Shown here in pieces: positions 43,758 through 52,114 of a stretch of 64,000 nucleotides of DNA. The position numbers and the translations under genes are program-made. Source of the stretch: Flintibacter faecis (GTDB lineage: Bacteria; Bacillota; Clostridia; Oscillospirales; Oscillospiraceae). A model generated the notes under the pieces. It was given only the letters and a program-made list of their open reading frames with translations. It did no database searches and was not told the origin of the DNA. Position 1 is the stretch's first letter, and every line of letters starts with the position of its first letter. The DNA lies in NCBI RefSeq assembly GCF_014287875.1, contig NZ_JACOPN010000005.1:1-64000 (forward strand), given 5' to 3'.

Positions 43758-43924
43758 CCCCCTGGGAGGGGGAAGGCTTTATCCGTTCTGACGCAACGGC
43801 TCAAAGCCCTTCGGCGTTCCCCTCATCCGCCCCAGTGTGCCCACTGGGGCACCTTCCCCCAGGGGAAGGCTAACTCCTAACTCCTAACTCCTAACTCCTA
43901 ACTCCTAACTCCTAACTCCCCACA

Positions 43925-43953
43925 TTGCCACCACCCCAAAAATCGGCTATAAT
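43925..43953 (+). promoter_or_regulatory. ymdB promoter
   Basis: TTGCCA (43925-43930), a 17-nt spacer, TATAAT (43948-43953). Confidence 0.82.
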
Positions 43954-44002
43954 AGCTCTATCCCCGCTCAGCAGGCGGGATGATTTGAAGGAGGACACAG
44001 CT

Positions 44003-44779
44003 ATGCTTTTGAATATACTGGCCGTTGGCGACGTGGTGGGCGAGGGCGGCCTGGACATTCTCTCCCGCCGTCTGGACGGGCTGCGGCAGGAGACGCAGGC
44101 CAACTTTGTGGTGGTCAACGGGGAGAACGCCTCCGGCGTGGGCATCACCCCCGCCCAGGCCCGGCGCATTCTGGAGGCCGGGGCCGACGTGATCACCCTG
44201 GGCAATCACACCTGGAACCGGCTGCAGATCGGGGACTATCTGGACAAGGAGGCGCGCATTCTCCGCCCCGCCAACTACGCCGGGCGGGTGCCGGGCCGGG
44301 GCATGGGCATCTACCCCTGCAAGGGGCTGCGCATCGCCGTTCTGAATCTGATGGGCCGGGCGGAGCTGAACTCCAACCTGGACAACCCCTTTAAAATGGC
44401 CAACAGCCTGCTGCGCAGCGGCGGCTCCGACCTGGCCCTGGTGGACTTCCACGCCGAGGCCACCAGCGAGAAGGGGGCCATGGGCTGGTTTTTGGACGGC
44501 AAGGTCCAGGCCGTGTGGGGCACCCACACCCATGTGCCCACCGCCGACTGCCAGATCCTGCCCCGGGGCACCGGCTTTGTCACCGACTTAGGGATGACCG
44601 GCCCCAGCCGCTCGGTTTTGGGCATCAAGCCGGAGAACTCCATCAACCTCTTCATGGGCGGCCTGCCCCGGCGGTATGAAGAGGCGGAGGGCAACTGCAA
44701 GCTCAACGCCTGCCTGTTCACCATCGACACGGAGAAAAAGCGCTGCACCGGCGTCCGCCGGGCGGATATTCAGGAGTGA
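44003..44779 (+). CDS. YmdB-family metallophosphoesterase
   Basis: This 258-aa protein of the YmdB (TIGR00282) phosphodiesterase family has metal ligands spread over AVGDVVGEGG, VVNGENASGVG, LGNHTWNR, DFHAEATSEKG and GTHTHVPTADCQI, the full two-metal set. YmdB cleaves 2',3'/3',5'-cyclic nucleotides and influences biofilm and motility programmes in Bacillus. The start follows GAAGGAGG. Its own consensus promoter lies just after the AACTCCT array. In many Clostridia it follows rny, but here an AT-richer restriction-modification pair follows, 22 nt after its stop codon. Confidence 0.94.
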   Translation: MLLNILAVGDVVGEGGLDILSRRLDGLRQETQANFVVVNGENASGVGITPAQARRILEAGADVITLGNHTWNRLQIGDYLDKEARILRPANYAGRVPGRGMGIYPCKGLRIAVLNLMGRAELNSNLDNPFKMANSLLRSGGSDLALVDFHAEATSEKGAMGWFLDGKVQAVWGTHTHVPTADCQILPRGTGFVTDLGMTGPSRSVLGIKPENSINLFMGGLPRRYEEAEGNCKLNACLFTIDTEKKRCTGVRRADIQE

Positions 44780-44801
44780 AGCGAGGAAAGGAGCCAATAC
44801 T

Positions 44802-45545
44802 ATGAATGCCATCCAGCTTCCACCAGATTTAGAACAGCAGATTTTTGAAGCGGTCCACTTTTTCTGGTCAACTCGCTTCGGCCAGATCAAAAAGCAGACC
44901 GTGATTGGAACGAGAGACCAAGGAAACCGCGGTGCGGTGACCGGCGGCAAACAGCTTGACGGATTCGTTGCGCTGATACGCAATCTGCTCATCCAAAACG
45001 GGGTGCCGGAGCACTGTATTTTTGTGGACACAGATTTGGAACTTCCCGGGTATTTCCGCCCCAACAAGAAATGGGACCTACTGGTAGTTGACAAAAACGA
45101 ACTGGTCATTGCCATTGAATTCAAAAGTCAAGTGGGACCGTCTTTCGGCAATAACTTTAACAACCGCACTGAGGAGGCCATGGGCACAGCCCTGGATATC
45201 TGGACCGCCTATCGGGAAGGCGTGTTCGGCGCTCAGCAGGCACCGTGGCTCGGCTATTTTATGGTGCTGGAAGATTGCGCTAAATCTAAGGAACCCGTCC
45301 GTGTGAGATCTCCTCATTTCCCTGTGCTGCGTGAATTTCACAATGCTTCGTATCAGAAACGCTATCAGATATTCTGTGAAAAACTTCTGCGGGAGCGACA
45401 ATACTCCGCCTCTTGTCTTATGTCAACTTCATGTTCGGATGAGGCAGTTACATACGGTTTTCTCGGCGAACACTTATCATTTGATATGTTTATCACCTCC
45501 ATGCTGAGCGCAGCATTGGCACACTTTTTTCAACGGGGGCATTGA
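44802..45545 (+). CDS. XhoI/PaeR7I-family type II restriction endonuclease
   Basis: This 247-aa protein, nearly the same length as PaeR7I and XhoI (about 246), has the family core: RDQGNRGAVTGGKQLDGF, ELPGYFRPNKKWDLLVVDKNELV, IEFKSQVGPSFGNNFNNR and TEEAMGTALDIWTAYREG. The PD-(D/E)xK site is Asp-92 with E106-F-K108. By family it should cut CTCGAG; specificity here is inferred. Base composition is clearly AT-richer, with more varied codons than the neighbours, indicating recent acquisition. AAAGGAGCC precedes the start. The stop overlaps or abuts the methyltransferase gene. Confidence 0.93.
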   Translation: MNAIQLPPDLEQQIFEAVHFFWSTRFGQIKKQTVIGTRDQGNRGAVTGGKQLDGFVALIRNLLIQNGVPEHCIFVDTDLELPGYFRPNKKWDLLVVDKNELVIAIEFKSQVGPSFGNNFNNRTEEAMGTALDIWTAYREGVFGAQQAPWLGYFMVLEDCAKSKEPVRVRSPHFPVLREFHNASYQKRYQIFCEKLLRERQYSASCLMSTSCSDEAVTYGFLGEHLSFDMFITSMLSAALAHFFQRGH

Positions 45546-45547
45546 TC

Positions 45548-46411
45548 TTGACAAATCAGCTTCTCTATCACGGGGATGCCCGAGACCTCAGCTATATTCC
45601 AGACCGAAGTGTCCACCTGGTGCTGACTTCTCCGCCCTATTTCAATCTAAAAGAATACCGCTGCGGAAAAAACCAGTTGGGAATGCTGAACACCTATCAG
45701 GACTTTATAAACGAACTGGAAAAGGTTTGGCAGGAGTGTTACCGGGTTTTGGTCCCCGGTGGGCGGATCGTCTGTGTGGTCGGTGATGTATGCCTGTCCA
45801 GACGCAAATATGGCCGTCATGTGGTCATGCCGCTCCATTCTGACATCGCCGTCTCCTGCCGCAAAATCGGTTTTGATAATCTAAACCCTATCCTCTGGCA
45901 CAAAATATCCAATGCGACCTTCGAGGCAAACACCAGCAGTTCTATTTTAGGAAAACCCTATGAGCCCAACGCCATCATCAAAAACGATGTGGAATATATC
46001 CTGATGGAACGAAAACCCGGCGGATACCGAAAGCCTACAGAACAGCAACGCATCGACAGCAAGATTCCAAAGGAAGATTTTCAGAATTGGTTCAGCCAGA
46101 TATGGGAAATGCCAGGAGCCTCCACAAAGAATGGTCACCCGGCCCCCTTCCCCCTGGAGCTTGCCAACCGTCTGGTAAAAATGTTTTCCTTCACGGGAGA
46201 CACTGTGTTGGACCCCTTCTGCGGAAGCGGCACAACTATGCTGGCCTCTGCTGGCAATGGTCGGAACAGTATCAATGTGGAAACAGAGGTCTATTACTGT
46301 GAACACACCATAAAGCGGATTCGTTCCGCATCAAAAACACTCCCGGACCATCAATTTGAGTATATCGATTTAAGCCACGAGCCGGACACATATCCGAAAG
46401 ATTGCGTGTAG
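45548..46411 (+). CDS. Beta-class (TSPPY) DNA methyltransferase, partner of the XhoI-like nuclease
   Basis: This amino-methyltransferase of about 287 aa has the catalytic motif LTSPPYFNL (TSPPY at 27-31) near the N-terminus and the SAM-binding motif VLDPFCGSGTTMLAS near the C-terminus. That order defines the beta class (N6-adenine or N4-cytosine). It presumably protects the site cut by the neighbouring nuclease. The likely start is TTG at 45548, eight bases after GGGGG; a TTG at 45542 overlapping the nuclease stop codon (TTGA) is the alternative. It is AT-richer than flanking genes, like its partner. Prototype PaeR7I/XhoI methylases are, as I recall, larger gamma-class NPPY enzymes. Confidence 0.9.
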   Translation: MTNQLLYHGDARDLSYIPDRSVHLVLTSPPYFNLKEYRCGKNQLGMLNTYQDFINELEKVWQECYRVLVPGGRIVCVVGDVCLSRRKYGRHVVMPLHSDIAVSCRKIGFDNLNPILWHKISNATFEANTSSSILGKPYEPNAIIKNDVEYILMERKPGGYRKPTEQQRIDSKIPKEDFQNWFSQIWEMPGASTKNGHPAPFPLELANRLVKMFSFTGDTVLDPFCGSGTTMLASAGNGRNSINVETEVYYCEHTIKRIRSASKTLPDHQFEYIDLSHEPDTYPKDCV

Positions 46412-46450
46412 CATGCTAGATTACGTTAGGGAAGGACACGAAAAAACACC

Positions 46451-47533
46451 ATGCTGAACATCATTCACGGGGCGGACTTCCATCTGGACAGCCCCTTTTC
46501 CGGCCTCAGCCCGGAGCGGGCGGCCCAGCGGCGGGGGGAGCAGCGGGACCTGCTGACCCGTCTGGCCCAGCTGGCCCGGGAGAAACAGGCCGACCTGGTG
46601 CTGCTGTCCGGCGACCTGATGGACGGAGAGACCGTCTATCGGGAGACGGCCCAGGCCCTCTCCCAGGCATTGGGCGGCATCCCCTGCCCGGTGTTCCTGG
46701 CCCCGGGCAACCACGACTGCTATAGCCCCTCCTCGGTGTACGCCACCCTGGACTGGCCGGACAACGTCCACATCTTCACCACCCCCGCTGTGGAGGGGGT
46801 GGACCTGCCCCAGTTCAACTGCACCGTCTATGGCCGGGCCTTCTGTTCCCCCCACGAGACGGGATCCCCCCTGGCCGGCTTTCAGGCGGCGGAGGACGGA
46901 CGGCTGACGCTGGCCTGTCTCCACGGGGACACGGCCCCCGGCAGCGGCTACGGCCCCATCTCCCAGGAGGAGATCGCCGCCAGCGGCCTGGACTATCTGG
47001 CCCTGGGCCACGTCCACCAGCACAGCGGCCTGCAGCGGGCGGGGCGGACCGCCTGGGCCTATCCCGGCTGTCCCGAGGGCCGGGGCTTTGACGAGCTGGG
47101 GGAGAAGGGCGTGCTGCTCCTCCACGCCCAGCCGGGACAGGTGACGGGGGAGTTCGTCCCCCTGTGCCGCCGCCGGTATCAGGACATCCGGGTGGACGTC
47201 ACCGGCTCTGACCCCCTGGACGCCGTGCTGAACGCTCTGCCCCCGGCCACGGAGGAGGACATCTATCGCATCACCCTTACCGGGGCCTGCACCGCCCCGG
47301 ATCTGGCCAGACTGCAGCGGGCCCTGGCCCCCCGGTTCTACGGTCTGACCGTGCGGGACGAGACCCGACTGCCCCAGGACCTGTGGCAGCGGCGGGAGGA
47401 GGACAGCCTGACCGGGCTGTTCCTTCGGGAGATGGAACAGCTCTGCGCCAAACGGCCCGACGACCCCGTCTGCCGTCTGGCCGCCCGCTTCGGTCTGGCC
47501 GCACTGGAAAACGGGGAGGACATCTGCCCATGA
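46451..47533 (+). CDS. YhaO/SbcD-family DNA repair metallophosphoesterase
   Basis: This 360-aa calcineurin-like nuclease subunit has Mn ligands in HGADFHLDSPF, LLSGDLMDGE, APGNHDCYSP, CLHGDT and LALGHVHQHSGL. The C-terminal domain (about 260-360) is the capping/interaction region of Mre11/SbcD proteins. It overlaps the next gene (ATGA), which encodes the matching coiled-coil ATPase; together they should process DNA ends, as in Bacillus yhaO-yhaN. GC-rich composition resumes here immediately after the restriction-modification genes. Confidence 0.92.
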   Translation: MLNIIHGADFHLDSPFSGLSPERAAQRRGEQRDLLTRLAQLAREKQADLVLLSGDLMDGETVYRETAQALSQALGGIPCPVFLAPGNHDCYSPSSVYATLDWPDNVHIFTTPAVEGVDLPQFNCTVYGRAFCSPHETGSPLAGFQAAEDGRLTLACLHGDTAPGSGYGPISQEEIAASGLDYLALGHVHQHSGLQRAGRTAWAYPGCPEGRGFDELGEKGVLLLHAQPGQVTGEFVPLCRRRYQDIRVDVTGSDPLDAVLNALPPATEEDIYRITLTGACTAPDLARLQRALAPRFYGLTVRDETRLPQDLWQRREEDSLTGLFLREMEQLCAKRPDDPVCRLAARFGLAALENGEDICP

Positions 47534-49737
47534 AAATTAGAACCATGACCGCCATCTTCGGCAAGCTGGACCGGGCCCGGCTGGAGCTGGGGGACGGTCT
47601 GAACCTGATCTGCGCCCCCAACGAGGGGGGAAAATCCACCTGGTGCGCCTTCTGGCAGGCCATGCTCTATGGCTTCGACACCCGGGAGCGGGACCGGAAG
47701 GGCCATCTGGCGGAGAAAAACCGCTATCAGCCCTGGTCCGGGGCCCCCATGGCCGGGGAGCTGGAGGTGGAGTGGCGGGGCCGGGATATCACCATCCGCC
47801 GGGGCCCCAAAAACGGCGCACCCTTCGCCGCCTTCTCCGCCGTGTACACCGGGACGGAGGAGCCGGTGCCCGGTCTCACCGCCGACACCTGCGGGGAGCT
47901 GCTCACCGGCGTGGGCCGGGAGGTATTTCAGCGCTCCGCCTTCCTGGGCAGCGGGGGAGACCTGTCCGTCACCGCCGCCCCAGAGCTGGAGCGGCGCATC
48001 GCCGCCCTGGTCTCCTCCGGCCAGGAGGACGTGTCCTTTTCCCAGACCCAGGCCCGCCTGCGGGAGTGGCTCAACCGCCGCCGGGTGAACAAGAGCGTGG
48101 GCCAGATCCCCAAGCTGGAGCAGGAGCTGTCCCAGGTGGAGGAGCAGGCGGAAGCGCTGTCCGCCCTGTGCGGGGAGATCGCCCGCCTGGAGGAGACCGT
48201 CCGCACCCTGGAACGGGAGCGGGCCGATGCGCTCTCCCGTCTCCGCCGCAGCCGTCTGGCCGCCCAGAATCAGCTGGACCAGACCCGGCAGGAGGCCCGT
48301 TCCGCCCTGGACGAGGCCCAGGAGCAGCTGGAGCAGCTGGAGCAATACGGCCCCCTCCCGCCGAAAGACCGGCTGAAGCAGGCCCAGGGGGAGCTGCAAT
48401 ACTTAAAAGTGCTGGACGAGGAGATCCGCCAGGCCGAGGCCGACCACAAGGCGGCGGAGGACCACTATGTCCAGACCCAGATCGCCATCCAGGACCAGCA
48501 CTTCCCCGGCCTCACCGGGGAGGAGGCTCTGGCTCAGGTCCACAAGGACCTGGACCAGCACCGCTGCTGTCTGGCCCGCGCCAAAAAGAAAGCCCTGTGG
48601 GCCAAGCTCCTGCCCCTGTTGGGCCTGCTGGCCGCTGCGGGCAGCGGGGCGGCAGGTTATTTTGTCCAGAAGCAGCCCGTAGGCCTGCCCCTGGCCGCCG
48701 GAGCAGCCGTATTTGTGCTGACCCTGATCTTCTCCGGGGTCTGCCGGAGCAAGGCTCGGGGGCTGAAAGACCGGGGAGAAAAAATTCTGGCCCGCTATGG
48801 GGTCGGTGACCCCGACGCTCTGCTGCCCCTGGCGGAGGACTATCAGGCCCGCCGCCGTGCTGCCGACCAGGCCGCAGAGCAGCTGAAAGCCGTCCGGGGG
48901 GCTCTGAATGACCGCCGGGCCCGGCGGGAGAACAGTCAGGCCGATCTGCTGCGCTTTGCCCGCTCCTTTGCCCCCCAGGTCAGCAGTCTGTTCGGGGTAT
49001 CTGCCGCCCTGTCCAGGGCGCTGGGGCTGGACCACGAAGCGGAGCTGGCCCGCCAGCGGGTGGCCGAGCGCCGCCGCCGCCTGGACGACCTGCCCCAGCA
49101 GGCGGGGGGAGCCGCCGTGCAGGACGACCCCGCTTTGACCCGCGCCGCCGCCCGGCTGGACCAGGCCCGTCAGGCGCTGGACCAGGCCCTGGGCCGTCAG
49201 GCCGCTTTGGGCGACCCAGCCGCCCTGTGCGCCCGCCGGGAGCAGCTTCAACAGCAGCTGGAGCAGCGGCGGCAGGAGCACCAGGCCCTCACCCTGGCCC
49301 TGTCCGCACTGGAGCAGGCCAACGCCCGGCTGCAGGAGCGGTTTTCCCCCGCCCTGAACCGCCTGGCCGGGGAGTATCTCTCCCGGCTCACCGGGCAGCG
49401 CTACCGCCGGGTGTCCTTCACTCGGGAACTGGAGGGCTCTGCCGCCACGGCGGACGACCTGTCCCCCCGCAGTGCCCTGTCCCTGTCCCGGGGCACGGCG
49501 GACCAGCTGTACCTGTCCCTGCGCCTGGCGGTGTGCCGCCTGTGTCTGCCGGAAAAGCCCCCCATCGTGCTGGACGATGCCCTGGCCGCCTTTGACGACC
49601 AGCGCCTGGGGTATGCGCTGGACCTGCTCCGGGAGCTGGCAGAGGACCAGCAGATCCTTCTCTTCACCTGCCACCGGCGGGAGGGTGCGCTGCTGGCGGG
49701 CGACCCCGCTGTAAAGCAGCTGACGCTGCAGGCGTAA
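47530..49737 (+). CDS. YhaN/SbcC-like SMC-family ATPase with central membrane hairpin
   Basis: This 735-aa ABC/SMC-type ATPase has Walker A APNEGGKST (29-37) at the N-terminus, signature LSRGTADQLYLSLRLA and Walker B PPIVLDDALAAFDD at the C-terminus. Long coiled coils (about 185-345 and 430-650) separate the halves. Unlike SbcC, the tip of the coil holds two adjacent hydrophobic helices (about 357-378 and 384-405) instead of a zinc hook, suggesting membrane attachment; this is a YhaN trait. It pairs with the preceding nuclease subunit. The ATG overlaps that gene's stop codon. A terminator follows. Confidence 0.9.
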   Translation: MKIRTMTAIFGKLDRARLELGDGLNLICAPNEGGKSTWCAFWQAMLYGFDTRERDRKGHLAEKNRYQPWSGAPMAGELEVEWRGRDITIRRGPKNGAPFAAFSAVYTGTEEPVPGLTADTCGELLTGVGREVFQRSAFLGSGGDLSVTAAPELERRIAALVSSGQEDVSFSQTQARLREWLNRRRVNKSVGQIPKLEQELSQVEEQAEALSALCGEIARLEETVRTLERERADALSRLRRSRLAAQNQLDQTRQEARSALDEAQEQLEQLEQYGPLPPKDRLKQAQGELQYLKVLDEEIRQAEADHKAAEDHYVQTQIAIQDQHFPGLTGEEALAQVHKDLDQHRCCLARAKKKALWAKLLPLLGLLAAAGSGAAGYFVQKQPVGLPLAAGAAVFVLTLIFSGVCRSKARGLKDRGEKILARYGVGDPDALLPLAEDYQARRRAADQAAEQLKAVRGALNDRRARRENSQADLLRFARSFAPQVSSLFGVSAALSRALGLDHEAELARQRVAERRRRLDDLPQQAGGAAVQDDPALTRAAARLDQARQALDQALGRQAALGDPAALCARREQLQQQLEQRRQEHQALTLALSALEQANARLQERFSPALNRLAGEYLSRLTGQRYRRVSFTRELEGSAATADDLSPRSALSLSRGTADQLYLSLRLAVCRLCLPEKPPIVLDDALAAFDDQRLGYALDLLRELAEDQQILLFTCHRREGALLAGDPAVKQLTLQA

Positions 49738-49754
49738 CCGCAGAAAACGAAAGA

Positions 49755-49802
49755 CCCCCGCTGTCCTTCCGGTGCGGAAAGACAGCGGGGGAGTTGTTTT
49801 TG
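49755..49802 (+). terminator. Terminator of the yhaO-yhaN unit
   Basis: CCCCCGCTGTC pairs with GACAGCGGGGG around a 15-nt loop that forms its own small hairpin (TTCCG/CGGAA), followed by AGTTGTTTTTG. Confidence 0.88.
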
Positions 49803-49810
49803 CAGAATCA

Positions 49811-49966
49811 GCCGCCCGTCGTTGGCGGACCAGATATTGCGGGCGGATAATATCCGCCCCTACTTGCGTTGATGCTCTGTAGGGGCGGATGTCCTCATCC
49901 GCCCGAACGATGGCCCTCCAGGCACTGCGGGCCGCTGAGGACAGCGGCCCCTACGTGCAATGACAA
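49811..49966. repeat. R4 repeat cluster after the yhaN terminator
   Basis: Palindromes GCGGGCGGATAATATCCGCCC, GTAGGGGCGGATG..CATCCGCCC and GGGCCGCTGAGG..AGCGGCCC, ending with a fragment of R3 (TGCAATGACAAGG), between convergent yhaN and typA. Confidence 0.8.
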
Positions 49967-49969
49967 GGC

Positions 49970-51802
49970 TTAGCCGTTCTTCTTCTTGGACGCCTCGCGC
50001 ATACGGGCGCTGTGGTCCAGCAGACGCTTGCGCAGACGCAGGTTCTCGGGGGTGCACTCCAGCAGCTCGTCGTCAGCCAGGAACTCCAGGCACTGCTCCA
50101 AAGACAGGGTCTTGGGGGTGACCAGGCGCAGGGCATCGTCGGAGCCGGAGGCGCGCATGTTGGTCAGCTGCTTCTTCTTGCACACGTTGACGGAGATGTC
50201 CTCCTGCTTGGGGCACTCGCCCACGATCATGCCGGCATATACGGGGACGCCCGCGCCGATAAACAGGGTGCCCCGCTCCTGGGCGTTGAACAGGCCGTAG
50301 GTCACGGCCTCGCCCGTCTCAAAGGCCACCAGGGAGCCGGTGGACCGGCGCTGGATCTCGCCCTTCATGGGGGCATACTTCTCAAAGACCGAGGCCATGA
50401 TGCCCTCGCCCTTGGTGTCGGTCAAAAACTCGTTGCGATAGCCGAACAGGCCCCGGGAGGGGACCAGGAACTCCAGCTTGGTGCGGTTGCCCACGGGGTT
50501 CATGGACAAAAACTCACCCTTGCGGGAGCCCAGCTTCTCCATCACCGCGCCCACGCAGTCGTTGGGCACATCGGCCACCAGGCGCTCCACGGGCTCGCAC
50601 TTCACGCCATCGATCTCCTGGAACAGCACGCGGGGGGGAGAGACCTGGAACTCATAGCCCTCCCGGCGCATGGTCTCCATCAGGATGGACAGGGACATCT
50701 CGCCCCGGCCGGCCACATTGAAGGAGTCGGTGGAGTCCTCCACCTCGGTCACCCGCAGGGACACGTCCTTCAGGGTCTCCCGGAACAGGCGGTCCCGGAT
50801 CTGGCGGCTGGTGACGAACTTGCCCTCCCGCCCGGCAAAGGGGGAGTCGTTGACGGAGAAGGTCATCTCGATGGTGGGGGCGGAGATCTTCACAAACTCG
50901 ATGGGCTCCACAGCCTCGGGGGCGCAGATGGTATCGCCGATGGTCACGTCGCCGATGCCGCTCATGGCGATGATGTTGCCGGCGGTGGCCTCCTGCACGG
51001 GGACCTTGGCCAGACCGTCAAACTCATACAGGGCGGTGGCCTTGGCCTTCTTGGCGGGGGAGTCGGGGTCGTGATAGTTGCACACGGCGATCTCCTGGTT
51101 CTGCTTGATGGTGCCCCGCTCGATGCGGCCGATAGCGATGCGGCCCACAAACTCGCTGTAGTCGATGGAGGAGACCAGCATCTGGAAGGGCTGGTCTACG
51201 TCGGCCTCGGGGGCGGGGATATAGTTGATGATGGTCTCGAACAGGGGCTTCAGGTCGGTCCCGGGCACGTCAGGGGAGTAGGAGGCGGTGCCCTGGCGGC
51301 CGGAGCAGAACAGGGTGGGGGACTCGAACTGCTCGTCGGTAGCGTTCAGGTCCAGCAGCAGCTCCAGCACCTCGTCCATGACCTCGTGGATGCGCTGGTC
51401 GGGGCGGTCGATCTTGTTCACCACCACGATGACCCGGTGGCCCAGCTCCAGGGCCTTGGACAGGACAAAGCGGGTCTGGGGCATGGGGCCCTCGGCGGCG
51501 TCCACCAGAAGGATAACGCCGTTGACCATCTTCAGGATGCGCTCCACCTCGCCGCCGAAGTCGGCGTGGCCCGGAGTGTCCACGATGTTGATCTTCACGT
51601 CGCCGTACTGCACGGCGGTGTTCTTGGCCAGAATGGTGATGCCCCGCTCACGCTCCAGGTCGTTGGAGTCCATGACGCGGTCCACCACGGTCTGGTTTTC
51701 CCGGTACACGCCGGACTGCTTCAGCATTTCGTCCACCAGAGTGGTCTTGCCGTGGTCTACGTGGGCGATGATCGCTACGTTTCTCAGCTTTTCGTTACGC
51801 AC
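49970..51802 (-). CDS. typA: Ribosome-associated GTPase TypA/BipA
   Basis: This 610-aa translational GTPase related to EF-G has the G1 motif AHVDHGKTT, G2 RGITI, G3 DTPGHADFGG, G4 NKIDRPDQR and G5 SGRQG. It is followed by the beta-barrel domain 2, EF-G-like domains III and V (VAGRGEMSLSILMETMRREGYE) and the TypA-specific C-terminal domain (KKKQLTNMRASGSDDALRL). It helps 50S assembly and growth at low temperature or stress. I start it at GTG (51802) with CGAGGTG eight bases upstream; the preceding eight codons are leader. Confidence 0.97.
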   Translation of the reverse strand: MRNEKLRNVAIIAHVDHGKTTLVDEMLKQSGVYRENQTVVDRVMDSNDLERERGITILAKNTAVQYGDVKINIVDTPGHADFGGEVERILKMVNGVILLVDAAEGPMPQTRFVLSKALELGHRVIVVVNKIDRPDQRIHEVMDEVLELLLDLNATDEQFESPTLFCSGRQGTASYSPDVPGTDLKPLFETIINYIPAPEADVDQPFQMLVSSIDYSEFVGRIAIGRIERGTIKQNQEIAVCNYHDPDSPAKKAKATALYEFDGLAKVPVQEATAGNIIAMSGIGDVTIGDTICAPEAVEPIEFVKISAPTIEMTFSVNDSPFAGREGKFVTSRQIRDRLFRETLKDVSLRVTEVEDSTDSFNVAGRGEMSLSILMETMRREGYEFQVSPPRVLFQEIDGVKCEPVERLVADVPNDCVGAVMEKLGSRKGEFLSMNPVGNRTKLEFLVPSRGLFGYRNEFLTDTKGEGIMASVFEKYAPMKGEIQRRSTGSLVAFETGEAVTYGLFNAQERGTLFIGAGVPVYAGMIVGECPKQEDISVNVCKKKQLTNMRASGSDDALRLVTPKTLSLEQCLEFLADDELLECTPENLRLRKRLLDHSARMREASKKKNG

Positions 51803-51865
51803 GATATTGGCACCTCGAATTCTCAAAATTGCGTTTCAGCATGTGTTTCAAATTTTAGACGGGAT

Positions 51866-51894
51866 ATTATACCCCTAATTCCGAAAAAACGCAA
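51866..51894 (-). promoter_or_regulatory. typA promoter
   Basis: On the minus strand: TTGCGT (51894-51889), a 17-nt spacer, TATAAT (51871-51866). Confidence 0.82.
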
Positions 51895-51954
51895 CGCCTT
51901 TCCCGCAAAAAAGACGGCCCCTCCACGAAAAAAAGCAAGGTGTTCCAGAAAAAA

Positions 51955-52085
51955 GGACGGATTGCCACGTCGGGCTGCGCCCTCCTCGCAATGACAGAAA
52001 ATTGGCCGCTGCGTGAAAACGGAAGACTTCCTGTTCTTGTCATTGCGAGGAGCGAAAGTGACGTGGCAATCCGTCCTCCCCCCAT
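51955..52085. repeat. Inverted pair of R3 repeats
   Basis: CGGATTGCCACGTCGGGCTG..CAATGACAG (51957-51995) and TTGTCATTGCGAGGAGCG..GGCAATCCG (52037-52077) face each other. Nothing else is seen between the typA promoter and the next gene. Confidence 0.8.
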
Positions 52086-52114
52086 AGAAAAACCGCCCCC
52101 CTCGATGCCAATCC

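Larger units (their letters stand above)
43205..43918. repeat. Large repeat cluster (R1, R6 twice, R4, R1, R5)
   Basis: No gene lies in these 700 nt. Contents in order: R1 copies (43242-43300 and 43336-43400); a composite R2-type repeat with inverted R6 (43404-43530); an R1/R2-like stretch with GGGAGGGCCGC (43530-43575); an R4 pair of palindromes (43576-43655); an inverted R1 split by a second inverted R6 (43676-43775); an inverted R1 (43815-43870); and a tandem AACTCCT array (43871-43918, seven units) ending just before the ymdB promoter. Confidence 0.87.

Noticed and set aside
44802..46411. Prophage or integrative element as the source of the restriction-modification pair
   Set aside because: No integrase, phage structural gene, IS or flanking direct repeat is visible around the two genes.
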